From: an uncultured Hydrogenophaga sp.
GTDB taxonomy: Bacteria > Pseudomonadota > Gammaproteobacteria > Burkholderiales > Burkholderiaceae_C
Direction of reading: 5' to 3'
Length of the DNA: 64,000 bases
Assembly: GCF_958439165.1 (NCBI RefSeq)
Contig: NZ_OY288124.1
Span: 62,001-126,000, forward strand
Shown: in pieces, positions 50,136 through 58,921 of the stretch
How positions within the stretch are numbered: the first letter of the stretch is position 1
How the letters are laid out: the number at the start of each line of letters is the position of its first letter
The notes under the pieces: generated by a model
Seen by the model: the letters and a program-made list of their open reading frames with translations, nothing else
What the model was told of the DNA's origin: nothing
The model's database searches: none
Position numbers and translations under genes: made by a program

Positions 50136-51004
50136 GGGCCCTCGCTGCCAGCACGGCCAATCTGCTGGCCCTGGGCGCCATCGGGTTGTGGGCGTCGCTG
50201 GCCGCCCTCGGGGTGGCGCTGTCGCACGTGCCGCCTTTCCTGCTGACCGGTCTGTCCCTGCTCGTGGGCAGCCTCATCGCCCTGCCCCTGTCGCGTTTCA
50301 AGCTGAGCAGCTGGCGGGTGCCGGCCAGCACGCTGGCGCTGGGGGTGTACGGCCTGTTCGGTTTCCATTTCCTGCTGTTCATCGCGCTGCGGCATGCGCC
50401 GCCGGTGCAGGCCAACCTGGTGAACTACCTGTGGCCGCTGGGCATCGTGGTGATGGCACCTCTGTTCCTGCCCGGCGTCACCCTGGCGGTGCGCCATGTG
50501 GTGGCGGCACTGGTGGGATTTGCCGGCGCGGCGCTGGCCATCCTGGGTGCCGGCAGCGCGGAGGCGACCTGGGCCTGGGGATATGTGCCGGCACTCGGGT
50601 CGGCCTTCATCTGGGCGAGCTATTCGCTGCTGACGCGCCGGGTGCAGAGCTTCCCGACCGCCGCCATCGGCACTTTCGCGGTCGTGTCGGGCCTGCTGTC
50701 GCTGCTGTGCCATGTCTGGCTGGAGCCGGCCACCTCGCTCAGCACGCCGGACCTGCTGTTGATCGCACTGCTCGGACTGGGCCCGCTGGGTGGCGCGTTC
50801 TTCCTGTGGGACGCAGCACTCAAGCGCGGAGACCCGCGCCAGATCGGGGTGCTCAGTTTCCTCACGCCGCTGCTGTCCACCCTGGTGCTGCTGGCGGTGC
50901 GGGGCGAGCGCCCCAGCCTGAGCGTGGCGGCTGCAGCAGTGATGATCATCGGTGCGGCCGTGGTGGCCACCCGGCAGCCGGCAGCCGCCTCGCAGACCGG
51001 TTAA
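50132..51004 (+). CDS. EamA-type (DMT superfamily) transporter
   Basis: This 290-residue protein has about ten membrane helices in two EamA repeats ('AIGLWASLAALGVALSHVPP', 'QIGVLSFLTPLLSTLVLLAV'). It starts at GTG 50132, overlapping lipA. The family exports amino acids and other small metabolites; the substrate is unknown. It is convergent with ptsI: the four bases TTAA at 51001-51004 form both stop codons. Confidence 0.82.
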   Translation: MRALAASTANLLALGAIGLWASLAALGVALSHVPPFLLTGLSLLVGSLIALPLSRFKLSSWRVPASTLALGVYGLFGFHFLLFIALRHAPPVQANLVNYLWPLGIVVMAPLFLPGVTLAVRHVVAALVGFAGAALAILGAGSAEATWAWGYVPALGSAFIWASYSLLTRRVQSFPTAAIGTFAVVSGLLSLLCHVWLEPATSLSTPDLLLIALLGLGPLGGAFFLWDAALKRGDPRQIGVLSFLTPLLSTLVLLAVRGERPSLSVAAAAVMIIGAAVVATRQPAAASQTG

Positions 51005-52752
51005 TCGCGCAGCAGGCCGGCCGGGTCCTCGGCCGCCAGCACCCGCTGCGCCCAGGCCTCGAGCTTGGCGGTGTCGCTGCGCAGGATCTGCTGCTTGACC
51101 TGCAGGATCTGCGAGGGATGCATCGAGAAGCTGCGCAGCCCCATGCCCAGCAGCAGGCGGGTCATGGCCACATCGCCCGCCATCTCTCCGCAGACGCTCA
51201 CGCTCTTGCCCTGAGCACGGCCCTGGGCGATGGTGGCGCCCACCAGATGCAGCACCGCCGGATGCACCGGGTCGTATAGGTGCGACACCGCCTCGTCGGC
51301 GCGGTCGATGGCCAGCGTGTACTGGATGAGGTCGTTGGTGCCGATCGACAGGAAGTCGAAGTGCCGCAGGAACATGGGCACGGTCAGGGCGGCGGCAGGG
51401 ATCTCGATCATGGCGCCGACCTTGACCACGCCGTATGGCTGGCAGGCCGCATCCAGCTGGTCGCGGGCTTTCTGCACGAGTGCCAGCGTCTGGCGGATCT
51501 CGCTGGCGTGCGCCAGCATCGGGATGAGCAGGTTGACCGGGCCGTGGGCCGAAGCCCGCAGGATGGCCCTGAGCTGCTCCAGGAACATGGCCGGATCGGC
51601 CAGGCTCCAGCGGATGGCACGCAGACCCAGCGCGGGGTTGAGGTGGTCGTCGCTGCGGGCCGTGTTGCGGTCCAGCGGCTTGTCGGCACCCACGTCGACG
51701 GTGCGGATGGTCACCGGCAATCCCTGCATGCCCTCCACCGCCGCGCGGTAGGCCAGGTACTGTTCCTGCTCGTCCGGCAGCCGGCCGTTGCGCCCCATGA
51801 ACAGGAACTCGCTGCGGAACAGCCCGACGCCGACGGCGCCGGCCTTCAGGGCCGCAACGGCATCCGAGGGCTGCTCGATGTTGGCCAGCAACTCGATGGT
51901 CTGGCCATCGAGCGTGACGGCCGGGGTGTGCTTGAGCCGCGAGAGCCGTTCACGCTCGATCTCGCCCTGGCGCTGCTTGAAACCGTATTCGGCCAGCACG
52001 ATGGGCGACGGATCGACCACCACCACGCCGGCATCACCATCGATGACGACCCAGTCGTCCTGGTTGATCAGATGGCTGGCCGAACGCGCCCCCACCACAG
52101 CGGGGATGTCCATGCTGCGCGCCACGATGGCGGTGTGGCTGGTCTTGCCGCCCACGTCGGTCACGAAGCCGGCGAACACGCTCTGCTTGAACTGCAGCAT
52201 GTCGGCCGGGGAAAGGTCGTGGGCGATCAGCACCAGCGGTTCGTCGCCGCCGCCCTGCCGCGAAGCGTCCGTCTGGCCGGGCAGGCCGACCGGGGTGTCG
52301 CCGCCCCGCATGACCCGCAGCATGCGCTCGACGACCTGTTCCAGATCGGCCTTGCGCTCGCGCAGGTAGAGGTCTTCCATTTCGTCGAACTGGCGGGCAA
52401 TCACCTCGAGCTGGGTGGTGAGCGCCCATTCGGCGTTGTAGCGGCGCTCGGTGATCCAGTGCTTGACCCCGTTGGTGAGCTGCTCGTCCTGCAGCAGCAT
52501 CAGGTGCACATCGAGCAGCGCGGTGAGTTCGGGGTGCGCGTCGGCCGGGCCGAGCTCGTGCAGCCCCTGCTGGACCCGCACGATGTCTTCGGACACCAGG
52601 TCGCGCGCGCGGCGCAGGCGCTGGATCTCGGCGGCGATCTGGTCAGGCTGGACGAAGTAGTGGGCGACATCGACCCGGCTCGATGCAACGATGACCGCCC
52701 TCCCGATGGCCACGCCCCGGGAGACCGCCAGGCCGTGCACGCTGAAGGTCAT
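51001..52752 (-). CDS. ptsI: PTS enzyme I (phosphoenolpyruvate-protein phosphotransferase)
   Basis: This 583-residue enzyme has the phosphorylated His H206 in 'GGKTSHTAIVARSMDIPAVV', the PEP-binding barrel motifs 'GLFRSEFLFMGR' and 'IGTNDLIQYTLAIDRADEAV', and the catalytic Cys in 'SVCGEMAGD'. It takes phosphate from PEP and passes it to HPr. No EIIB, EIIC or EIID gene is near, so the system is probably regulatory. It overlaps ptsH by 4 bp. Confidence 0.96.
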   Translation of the reverse strand: MTFSVHGLAVSRGVAIGRAVIVASSRVDVAHYFVQPDQIAAEIQRLRRARDLVSEDIVRVQQGLHELGPADAHPELTALLDVHLMLLQDEQLTNGVKHWITERRYNAEWALTTQLEVIARQFDEMEDLYLRERKADLEQVVERMLRVMRGGDTPVGLPGQTDASRQGGGDEPLVLIAHDLSPADMLQFKQSVFAGFVTDVGGKTSHTAIVARSMDIPAVVGARSASHLINQDDWVVIDGDAGVVVVDPSPIVLAEYGFKQRQGEIERERLSRLKHTPAVTLDGQTIELLANIEQPSDAVAALKAGAVGVGLFRSEFLFMGRNGRLPDEQEQYLAYRAAVEGMQGLPVTIRTVDVGADKPLDRNTARSDDHLNPALGLRAIRWSLADPAMFLEQLRAILRASAHGPVNLLIPMLAHASEIRQTLALVQKARDQLDAACQPYGVVKVGAMIEIPAAALTVPMFLRHFDFLSIGTNDLIQYTLAIDRADEAVSHLYDPVHPAVLHLVGATIAQGRAQGKSVSVCGEMAGDVAMTRLLLGMGLRSFSMHPSQILQVKQQILRSDTAKLEAWAQRVLAAEDPAGLLRD

Positions 52753-53018
52753 TCGCCCTCGCCGAACTTGTCGTTGATGAGCGCCAGGATGGCGTCCAAG
52801 GCCGCCTGCTCGTCGGGGCCGCTGGTCTCGATGTCGACCGTGCTGCCCAGGCCGGCTGCCAGCATCATGACGCCCATGATGCTCTTGGCATTGACGCGGC
52901 GGTCGCCGCGCGCCATGAACACGTCGCAGGCGAAGCTGCCTGCCAGCTTGGTGAGCTTGGCGGAGGCCCGGGCGTGCAGGCCGAGCTTATTGCTGATGGT
53001 CGCGGTGGTCTTGATCAT
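52749..53018 (-). CDS. ptsH: Phosphocarrier protein HPr
   Basis: This 89-residue protein has the active H15 in 'NKLGLHARASAKL' and conserved S46 in 'VNAKSIMGVMML', the site that HprK phosphorylates in bacteria having that kinase. It carries phosphate from EI to the EIIA protein. Its first 32 bp overlap the 3' end of the EIIA gene in another frame. The ATG at 53018 gives the canonical N-terminus. Confidence 0.96.
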   Translation of the reverse strand: MIKTTATISNKLGLHARASAKLTKLAGSFACDVFMARGDRRVNAKSIMGVMMLAAGLGSTVDIETSGPDEQAALDAILALINDKFGEGE

Positions 53019-53433
53019 GGGTGGATCGGCGGGCCTGGTTCTGGGGAGCGGTCACGGCGACCTGGATGACACCCTGGGTGGCGCCCACCAGGGCGCGCGT
53101 GACGAGCGCATCGAGCGATTCGTGGCGGTACGACACGGTCCGCAGCAGCATGGGCAGGTTCACGCCGGTGATGAGCTTGGTGGTCACGCCATCGACCAGC
53201 TTCTGCGCCACGTTGCAGGGGGTGGCGCCGAACACGTCGGTCAGCACCAGGGTCTGCTTCAGACCCGACTGGCGGATCAGCATGCGGGCCTGGGCGAGGG
53301 ACTCCTCGGGCGGCACATTGGGCTGCACGTCGAGGGCGACCACCGCTTCGGCCGCATCAGAAAACACGTGCAGCACGCACTGCCGCAAGGCCGATGCGAG
53401 CGGCGCGTGGGCCACGATGAGGATGCCGTTCAT
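52987..53433 (-). CDS. PTS EIIA component, mannose family
   Basis: This 148-residue protein starts at ATG 53433. The phosphorylated residue is H9 in 'GILIVAHAPLASALRQC', and 'VLTDVFGATPCNVAQKLV' matches the EIIA-Man fold. In betaproteobacteria such orphan EIIA-HPr-EI sets act in regulation rather than sugar uptake. It reads 32 bp into ptsH. The MFS gene ends 10 bp upstream, so all are on one transcript. Confidence 0.92.
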   Translation of the reverse strand: MNGILIVAHAPLASALRQCVLHVFSDAAEAVVALDVQPNVPPEESLAQARMLIRQSGLKQTLVLTDVFGATPCNVAQKLVDGVTTKLITGVNLPMLLRTVSYRHESLDALVTRALVGATQGVIQVAVTAPQNQARRSTHDQDHRDHQQ

Positions 53434-53443
53434 GCCGTGCAGT

Positions 53444-54715
53444 TTAGCGGCCCTGCCGTCGCCAGGCCTGCCAGAAGCGGCCATAGGCCAGCAGGCTGGC
53501 CAGAGCGAACACCAGCAGCGCAGCCCGGAACCGCTCGGGCTCGGCCCAGCCGGTGAGGGTGAAGGCATCGATCAGCAGGCCGATGATCCACTGCACCAGG
53601 AACACGCCCAGGAAGATGGCGAGGTTGAAGGCCGACAGACCACGCCCGGCAGCCTGCGGCGGCAGCGCCATGCCGATGGCCGGCTGCGACAGCGTGACCA
53701 CCGTGCAGCTGGTGCAGTAGAGCGCCCACATGACCCATCCGGCCTGCCCGCCCATCAGCACGATCACCAGCAACAGCACCATGCTCAGCGGCAACCCCCA
53801 GGCGATCAGATCTTCCGACCGGATCCGCCGGCGCGCCAGGTGCGGCGTCACCAGTCCCCACAGCCAGAACGCGGTGAGCATGGACAGGTTGATGCCGAAC
53901 AGGCCGGCCGCTGCCTCGGCCGGCGTCCGACCGGCCACCTTGACCATCCACGGACCCGCCCAGAGGGTCTGGATGGCGATCATCCCGCCGTAATTCACCA
54001 GCCCCAGCGGCAGCAGCTGCTGGAAGTACGGATGCCGCCAGACGATGCCGTAGCCCGGCGCCACCGGGTCGGCAGGGGCCTGGCCCGGTTCCGCCGATGG
54101 GCGCCAGGCGGGCGCGGCCAGGGCCAGCACCGCCATGCACAGCAGGGTGGCGGCTGCCAGGGCCCAGAACATGCCGCGCCAGCCGGTGAGCGGCAACAGC
54201 CATTGAACCGGCAGGGTGGAGGCCACCATGCCGAGCGAGCCGGTCATGAGCATCCAGGAGGTGGCCCTCATCTGGGTGGCCGGATCGAGCCAGCGCCGGA
54301 AACCGGTCAGCGGTCCCATGAGGCAGGCGCTGACGCCCATGCCGACCAGTACCCGGGCCGCCAGCAGGCCCGCAAAACTGTCGGCCAGGGCAAAGGCGGC
54401 ACAGCCCAGCACCGCCATGGTCAGGAATCCGAGCACCACCCGGCGAGGCCCGTGCCGGTCCAGCCAGGCGCCCATGGGCAGCTGGGTCAAGGCAAAGCCG
54501 AAGAAGTAGCCGCCCGCCAGCAAGCCAAGATCGCTGGCGGTGAGGTCGAACTCGGCACTCAGCTCCGGCGACAGCGTGGCGGTGATGGCCCGCATCAGCG
54601 CCGAGAAGAAATAGGCCAGCGCGAACGCCAGGAACACCAGCACCGCCATGCGCGCCGGCAAGCGGTCATGCCCCGTGGCTGGCAGCGGGTTGGCCACCGA
54701 AGCGATCAGGCTCAT
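53444..54715 (-). CDS. Major facilitator superfamily transporter
   Basis: This 423-residue protein has about 12 membrane helices. The loop 2-3 motif is 'GAWLDRHGPRRVVLGF', and the first helices are 'LAYFFSALMRAITATLSPEL' and 'TLSPELSAEFDLTASDLGLL', as in nitrate/organic-anion type MFS members. The substrate is unknown. The start overlaps the upstream lipoprotein gene by 4 bp, and the EIIA gene follows 10 bp later. Confidence 0.88.
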   Translation of the reverse strand: MSLIASVANPLPATGHDRLPARMAVLVFLAFALAYFFSALMRAITATLSPELSAEFDLTASDLGLLAGGYFFGFALTQLPMGAWLDRHGPRRVVLGFLTMAVLGCAAFALADSFAGLLAARVLVGMGVSACLMGPLTGFRRWLDPATQMRATSWMLMTGSLGMVASTLPVQWLLPLTGWRGMFWALAAATLLCMAVLALAAPAWRPSAEPGQAPADPVAPGYGIVWRHPYFQQLLPLGLVNYGGMIAIQTLWAGPWMVKVAGRTPAEAAAGLFGINLSMLTAFWLWGLVTPHLARRRIRSEDLIAWGLPLSMVLLLVIVLMGGQAGWVMWALYCTSCTVVTLSQPAIGMALPPQAAGRGLSAFNLAIFLGVFLVQWIIGLLIDAFTLTGWAEPERFRAALLVFALASLLAYGRFWQAWRRQGR

Positions 54716-55275
54716 GGCAGCTGGAGGCCTTCGAAGAAGGTGCTGACCTCTTCGGGGCCGACGGCGCTGCCATAGATGGCCGCCTGATAGACCCTTGCGC
54801 CACGAGCGAAATACAGCACCCGGGCACGGGTGGCGCTGCCGTCGTGACGGACCCCCTGCACGTCGATGCCGTCGACGCGTTCGGCGCCGGGCACCGGCTG
54901 CGTCCAGCTCCGGGCCGCTTCAGGCGCTGCCTTCAGGCTGATCAAGGAAGCTGCACGCCACTGGACCAGCGCGGCCGGTACCCGCTCGGCCTGGCCGAGA
55001 TCGGCCCAGGCCATGGCGAAGGTGGCGCCGCCAGCTTCACAGCTCAGCATGTTCAACGGTGTGACCGCACCACCCAGGGGCGTGTCGCGCCGGGCTTCGT
55101 CGGGCTTGCAGGGCATGAGGGCCTGCAGGGCCGACGCGTCTGGCCGCACGGTGCGCCAGTTGAAGGCAGGGCTGCAGGCAGCCAGGGCCAGAGCGACGCC
55201 TGCAATCGCCAGCGCGGTCGCTGGCCGCGTCACCGGCGCGACGTTCGAGGTGCGGATGGGCATGGGGATGGGCAT
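54712..55275 (-). CDS. Putative lipoprotein of unknown function
   Basis: This protein of about 187 residues has a lipobox in 'GVALALAACSPAFNWR'. The mature part contains 'LMPCKPDEARRDTPLGG' and 'LSCEAGGATFAMAWADLGQ', with two Cys that could pair. The C-terminal 'YFARGARVYQAAIYG' and 'FFEGLQLP' are typical of a small Burkholderiales family of unknown role. ATG 55275 or 55263 may be the start. It overlaps the MFS gene by 4 bp and is divergent from the CoA-transferase gene, leaving only 43 bp for both promoters. Confidence 0.75.
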   Translation of the reverse strand: MPIPMPIRTSNVAPVTRPATALAIAGVALALAACSPAFNWRTVRPDASALQALMPCKPDEARRDTPLGGAVTPLNMLSCEAGGATFAMAWADLGQAERVPAALVQWRAASLISLKAAPEAARSWTQPVPGAERVDGIDVQGVRHDGSATRARVLYFARGARVYQAAIYGSAVGPEEVSTFFEGLQLP

Positions 55276-55318
55276 TCGGGAGGAGCGAACGGCCCGGCAC
55301 TCGCGCACAATCGGCCGC

Positions 55319-56587
55319 ATGAATGCTCTGGATGGTATCCGCATACTCGACTGCTCCCGCGTGCTGGCGGGCCCCTGGTGCACCCAGACGCTGGCCGACC
55401 TGGGGGCCGACGTCATCAAGGTCGAACGTCCGGCGGGCCCCAGGCATCCCGGCGGAGACGACACACGCGGATGGGGGCCACCCTTCCTGCGCGGTGCCGA
55501 CGGCCAGGACACCGCCGAGGCGGCCTACTACCTGGGCGCCAACCGCAACAAACGGTCAATCACCTGCGATCTGTCCCTGCCGGCAGGGCAGTCGCTGATT
55601 CGCGATCTCGCCCGGCATGCCGATGTGTTCGTCGAGAACTACAAGGTGGGCGACATGGCCCGCTACGGCCTGGACTTCGAGAGCCTGCGCGCCATCAACC
55701 CGAAGCTGGTGTACTGCTCCATCACCGGCTTCGGCCAGACCGGGCCTTATGCGGAACGGGCCGGTTACGACTACGCCGTGCAGGGCATGGGTGGCCTGAT
55801 GAGCGTCACCGGCGAGCGGGACGACCTGCCCGGCGGCGGCCCGCAGAAGGTCGGGGTGGCGGTGGCCGACCTGTTCACCGGGCTGTACGCGACCGTGGCG
55901 ATCCAGGCTGCACTGCGTCACGCAGAGCGGACCGGCGAGGGGCAACACATCGACATGGCGCTGCTCGACACCCAGGTGGCCATGCTGGCCAACCTGGGCG
56001 CCAACTATCTGGTGCGGGGCCGCGAGGAAGGCAAGGTGCCGGGCCGCGCCGGCAATGCCCACGCGAACATCGTGCCCTATCAGGTGTTCGAGGTCGCGCC
56101 GGACGAGCACGGGCAGCCGCAGCACATCATCCTGGCGGTCGGGAACGATGGGCAGTTCGCCAAGTTCTGCGAAGTGGCGGGCCGGCCCGACATTGCCGCG
56201 GACGAGCGATTCGCCCGCAACCAGAACCGGGTCCGGCACCGGGAAGTGCTGGTGCCGATGCTGGAAGCCATCATGAAGACCCGTCGCAAGCACGACTGGC
56301 TGCCGGCGCTGGAGATGGCCAAGGTGCCCTGCGGCCCGATCAACAACCTGGCCGAAGTGTTTGCAGATCCGCATGTGCTCCAGCGAGGCATGGTGCACGA
56401 GTGGCAGCACCCGTTGAGCCCGACGCCGGTGGCCCTGGTGGCGAGTCCGCTCAAGCTCAGTGCCACGCCGGTGCGCACCGACCTCCCGCCGCCGCTGCTG
56501 GGCGAGCACACCGAAGCGGTCCTGGGCGACTGGCTGGGCCTGGGGCCTGATCAGGTGGCCGCGTTGCGCAACCAGGGCGCCATCTGA
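55319..56587 (+). CDS. Class III CoA-transferase (CaiB/BaiF family)
   Basis: This 422-residue protein has 'LDGIRILDCSRVLAGPWCTQ', 'GADVIKVERP', 'NRNKRSITCDLSLPAGQSLI', the formyl-CoA-transferase-like 'FVENYKVGDMARYGLDF' and 'QGMGGLMSVTGE', and the catalytic-Asp region 'HIDMALLDTQVAMLANLG'. It moves CoA between carboxylic acids; the substrate pair is unknown. Length and motifs are typical. The thioredoxin-fold gene follows after 2 bp. Confidence 0.9.
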   Translation: MNALDGIRILDCSRVLAGPWCTQTLADLGADVIKVERPAGPRHPGGDDTRGWGPPFLRGADGQDTAEAAYYLGANRNKRSITCDLSLPAGQSLIRDLARHADVFVENYKVGDMARYGLDFESLRAINPKLVYCSITGFGQTGPYAERAGYDYAVQGMGGLMSVTGERDDLPGGGPQKVGVAVADLFTGLYATVAIQAALRHAERTGEGQHIDMALLDTQVAMLANLGANYLVRGREEGKVPGRAGNAHANIVPYQVFEVAPDEHGQPQHIILAVGNDGQFAKFCEVAGRPDIAADERFARNQNRVRHREVLVPMLEAIMKTRRKHDWLPALEMAKVPCGPINNLAEVFADPHVLQRGMVHEWQHPLSPTPVALVASPLKLSATPVRTDLPPPLLGEHTEAVLGDWLGLGPDQVAALRNQGAI

Positions 56588-56589
56588 TC

Positions 56590-56991
56590 ATGGCCTCGGA
56601 GCAGCTGCCCGTTCCCCGCTCGCTGCGTGCAGCCGCCCAAGCTGCCGCCTTGCGGGGTCAGCCGCTGGTGGTCATGACCAGCCTCGCGGGCTGCGTCTTC
56701 TGCGACCTGGTGCGCAACAGCTACCTGGTTCCGATGCTCAGACAGGGCCAGGTGGTGGCCGTGCAGATCGATGTGCGCGACCGGCAGTCGAACATTCAGG
56801 GCTTCGCGGGCGAGACCACCACACCGGCCGACCTGGCCACAGGCTGGAAAGCGCGCTTCACGCCGACGGTGCTTTTTTTCGGGCCGGATGGCCGTGAACT
56901 GGCCGAGCGGCTGGTCGGGGTTGCGGTACCCGACTTTTATGGCGAATACCTTGACGCACGACTCGCCGAGGCCCGGCAGCGGTTGCGCTGA
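56590..56991 (+). CDS. Thioredoxin-fold protein with CVFC motif (SoxW-like)
   Basis: This 133-residue protein has no clear signal peptide. The redox motif is C35-V-F-C38 in 'SLAGCVFCDLVRNSYLVPML', and the cis-Pro is in 'RFTPTVLFFGPDGRELAERL'. It resembles SoxW/thioredoxin-related proteins, though those are usually periplasmic. Given the 2-bp gap it is co-transcribed with the CoA-transferase; a functional link is not evident. Confidence 0.82.
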   Translation: MASEQLPVPRSLRAAAQAAALRGQPLVVMTSLAGCVFCDLVRNSYLVPMLRQGQVVAVQIDVRDRQSNIQGFAGETTTPADLATGWKARFTPTVLFFGPDGRELAERLVGVAVPDFYGEYLDARLAEARQRLR

Positions 56992-57000
56992 AACCGGTCG

Positions 57001-57705
57001 TCAGCGCAAGGCGCCAAACACTTTCTTCAGCACCGCACTCCCGGTGCCCACCGGGTCCTGCCGGATCTTGCGCTCTTCCTCGCCGATGATGGTGTACAGG
57101 CCATCGAGCGACTTGCCGGTGACATACCGCTGAATGTTCGCGTCTTCCTGCTTCACCAGGCCCATGCCAGCCGCTTTTCCGGCCACCGCGTTGTATCGCT
57201 GAGCGAGGCCGACCTTGTCGGTCGCCCGCGTCACCACCGGCAGGAATTTCTCGGACAGCGGGGCACGGGTCCGATCGGCAAAGAAACGGGTGACCGAATC
57301 ATCACCACCCGTGAGGATGTTCTTCGCGTCGGTCACGCTCATCGACTTGACCGCCCCGACCAGCAGGTCACGGCCCATGGGCACGGCGGCCTCCGCGGCC
57401 CGGTTCATGCTGGTGACCAGTTCGTCCACCTTGGGCCCCTGGCCGGTGAACTTCATCAGCTTGGCGGCGTCTTCGAGGTAACCGGGCAGCGGAATCCGAA
57501 CTTTCGGATTGCCGAGGAATCCATCGGGCCGACCCAGCAGTTGCACAGCGGACTGCGCGCCCTTCTCGAGCGCCACCCGGATGCCTTGCGCCGCGTCCTG
57601 GTTGCTGATGTCGGCCAGGGACAAGGCCCAGGCCTGCCGATGGGCTGCCCAGATCAGGAGGGCGAAGCCGGCGGATGCCTGCTGGGTAAACTGACGGCGC
57701 TGCAT
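57001..57705 (-). CDS. DUF4197 exported protein
   Basis: This 234-residue protein starts at ATG 57705 after a strong GGAGG. It has a signal sequence ('FTQQASAGFALLIWAAHRQA') with an RR pair, and the DUF4197 core: 'GIRVALEKGAQSAVQLLGRP', 'MGRDLLVGAVKSMSVTDAKN', 'ILTGGDDSVTRFF', and the C-terminal 'LDGLYTIIGEEERKIRQDPV'. It is periplasmic and of unknown function. It is divergent from the TlpA-like gene and convergent with the thioredoxin-fold gene. Confidence 0.85.
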   Translation of the reverse strand: MQRRQFTQQASAGFALLIWAAHRQAWALSLADISNQDAAQGIRVALEKGAQSAVQLLGRPDGFLGNPKVRIPLPGYLEDAAKLMKFTGQGPKVDELVTSMNRAAEAAVPMGRDLLVGAVKSMSVTDAKNILTGGDDSVTRFFADRTRAPLSEKFLPVVTRATDKVGLAQRYNAVAGKAAGMGLVKQEDANIQRYVTGKSLDGLYTIIGEEERKIRQDPVGTGSAVLKKVFGALR

Positions 57706-57767
57706 GGGTTCCTCCTGACAGTGACGGACAAACAGATCAGCGGTCAATGTAGCCCCCGGAGCATTCG

Positions 57768-58316
57768 ATGACAACCTCGCACACGCCCCCTCCCCGTTCC
57801 ACGCCCTCCCAGTCCCGTCGTCGATTCATGGGGGGTACTGCTGCCGTCGGGCTGGCGGGTGCCACCGGGCTGCTGGGCCTGAGCGGCTGCAGCGGCGGCG
57901 ACCCGGCCCCACCGTCGACCTTCGTGTTGCTGGACGGCAACCAGATCCGTACGGCCGACCTGATCGGCAAGGTCACGCTGGTGAATTTCTGGGCCACCAC
58001 CTGCGTGTCCTGCGTCAAGGAAATGCCCGAGCTGGTGGCCACCTACAACAAGTACCAGGCCCGCGGCTACGACACGGTGGCCGTGGCCATGAGCTACGAC
58101 CCGCCGGCCTGGGTGCAGAACTTTGCCCAGTCGCGCCAGCTCCCCTTCAAGGTGGCGCTGGACAACACGGGCGAGATCGCGCGCGCCTGGGGCGATGTGA
58201 AGCTCACGCCGACGACCTACCTGGTCGACAAGAAGGGGCAGATCGTCAAGCGTTATGTGGGCGAACCTTCGTTCGAGGCGCTGCACCAGCTCATCGAGAA
58301 GCTGCTGGCGGCCTGA
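57768..58316 (+). CDS. TlpA/ResA-like thiol-disulfide oxidoreductase, Tat/lipoprotein signal
   Basis: This 182-residue protein has an N-terminal 'SRRRFMGGTA' Tat motif combined with a lipobox ('LLGLSGCSG', C41). The thioredoxin domain has C79-V-S-C82 in 'VNFWATTCVSCVKEMPELVA' and a cis-Pro in 'LTPTTYLVDKKGQIVKRYVG'. As a membrane-anchored periplasmic reductant it may serve cytochrome c maturation, and cytochrome genes follow. It is convergent with cytochrome c'. Confidence 0.9.
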   Translation: MTTSHTPPPRSTPSQSRRRFMGGTAAVGLAGATGLLGLSGCSGGDPAPPSTFVLLDGNQIRTADLIGKVTLVNFWATTCVSCVKEMPELVATYNKYQARGYDTVAVAMSYDPPAWVQNFAQSRQLPFKVALDNTGEIARAWGDVKLTPTTYLVDKKGQIVKRYVGEPSFEALHQLIEKLLAA

Positions 58317-58340
58317 GGCCCGCCCACGGCCGGGTCCCGC

Positions 58341-58793
58341 TCAGTCCTTGCGGTAGCTGTCGTGGCAGGCTTTGCAGGTCTGGCCCACGGCGCCGAACGC
58401 GGTCTTGATGGCGTCAAGGTTGCCGGTCTTGGCGGCCGCATTTAGCTTGGCAGCTTCGGCCTGGAACTTGTCCGCGCCCGCCTTGAACTGGGCCTGCTCG
58501 GTCCAGATGGCGGGCAGCGCACGGGTGTCACCCTTGTCGGTGCCGGGTCCGAAGGCATCCCACGGCAGCTTGGACATGGTTTCCACGAGGGCGGCATTGT
58601 CGGCGGCCACCTTGGCGTCGAACGGCACGCGTCCGTTGGCCATGGCACCGATCCGGCTGAAGTGGGCGGCGGTCACGGTGAAGGCGGCCTTGCGGTACTT
58701 GATCGCGTCTTCCGGTTTCTGGAACTGGGCCATGGCCGGCGCGGCCGATACGATGGCGGCTGCGGCCAGGGCGATGCTGAGGGCTTTCTTCAT
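58341..58793 (-). CDS. Cytochrome c'
   Basis: This 150-residue protein has a signal peptide (cleavage after 'SAAPAMA') and a four-helix-bundle with the haem site C140-K-A-C143-H144 close to the C-terminus, diagnostic of class II cytochromes c. 'FQKPEDAIKYRKAAF' is the typical first helix. Cytochrome c' binds NO and CO and protects against nitrosative stress. It is divergent from the cytochrome b561 gene, which often neighbours it. Confidence 0.93.
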   Translation of the reverse strand: MKKALSIALAAAAIVSAAPAMAQFQKPEDAIKYRKAAFTVTAAHFSRIGAMANGRVPFDAKVAADNAALVETMSKLPWDAFGPGTDKGDTRALPAIWTEQAQFKAGADKFQAEAAKLNAAAKTGNLDAIKTAFGAVGQTCKACHDSYRKD

Positions 58794-58921
58794 GGAAACT
58801 CCTGTGGGGATGCGTCCGCCACCGTGGTCGGCCGCTGGCGCAGATTAAACACCCTGCAGATGACCCGGCATTCCGCTCGGGCTTGGGCGTTGGTTCTTTT
58901 CAGGTTTTTCAGGAGTTGAGC

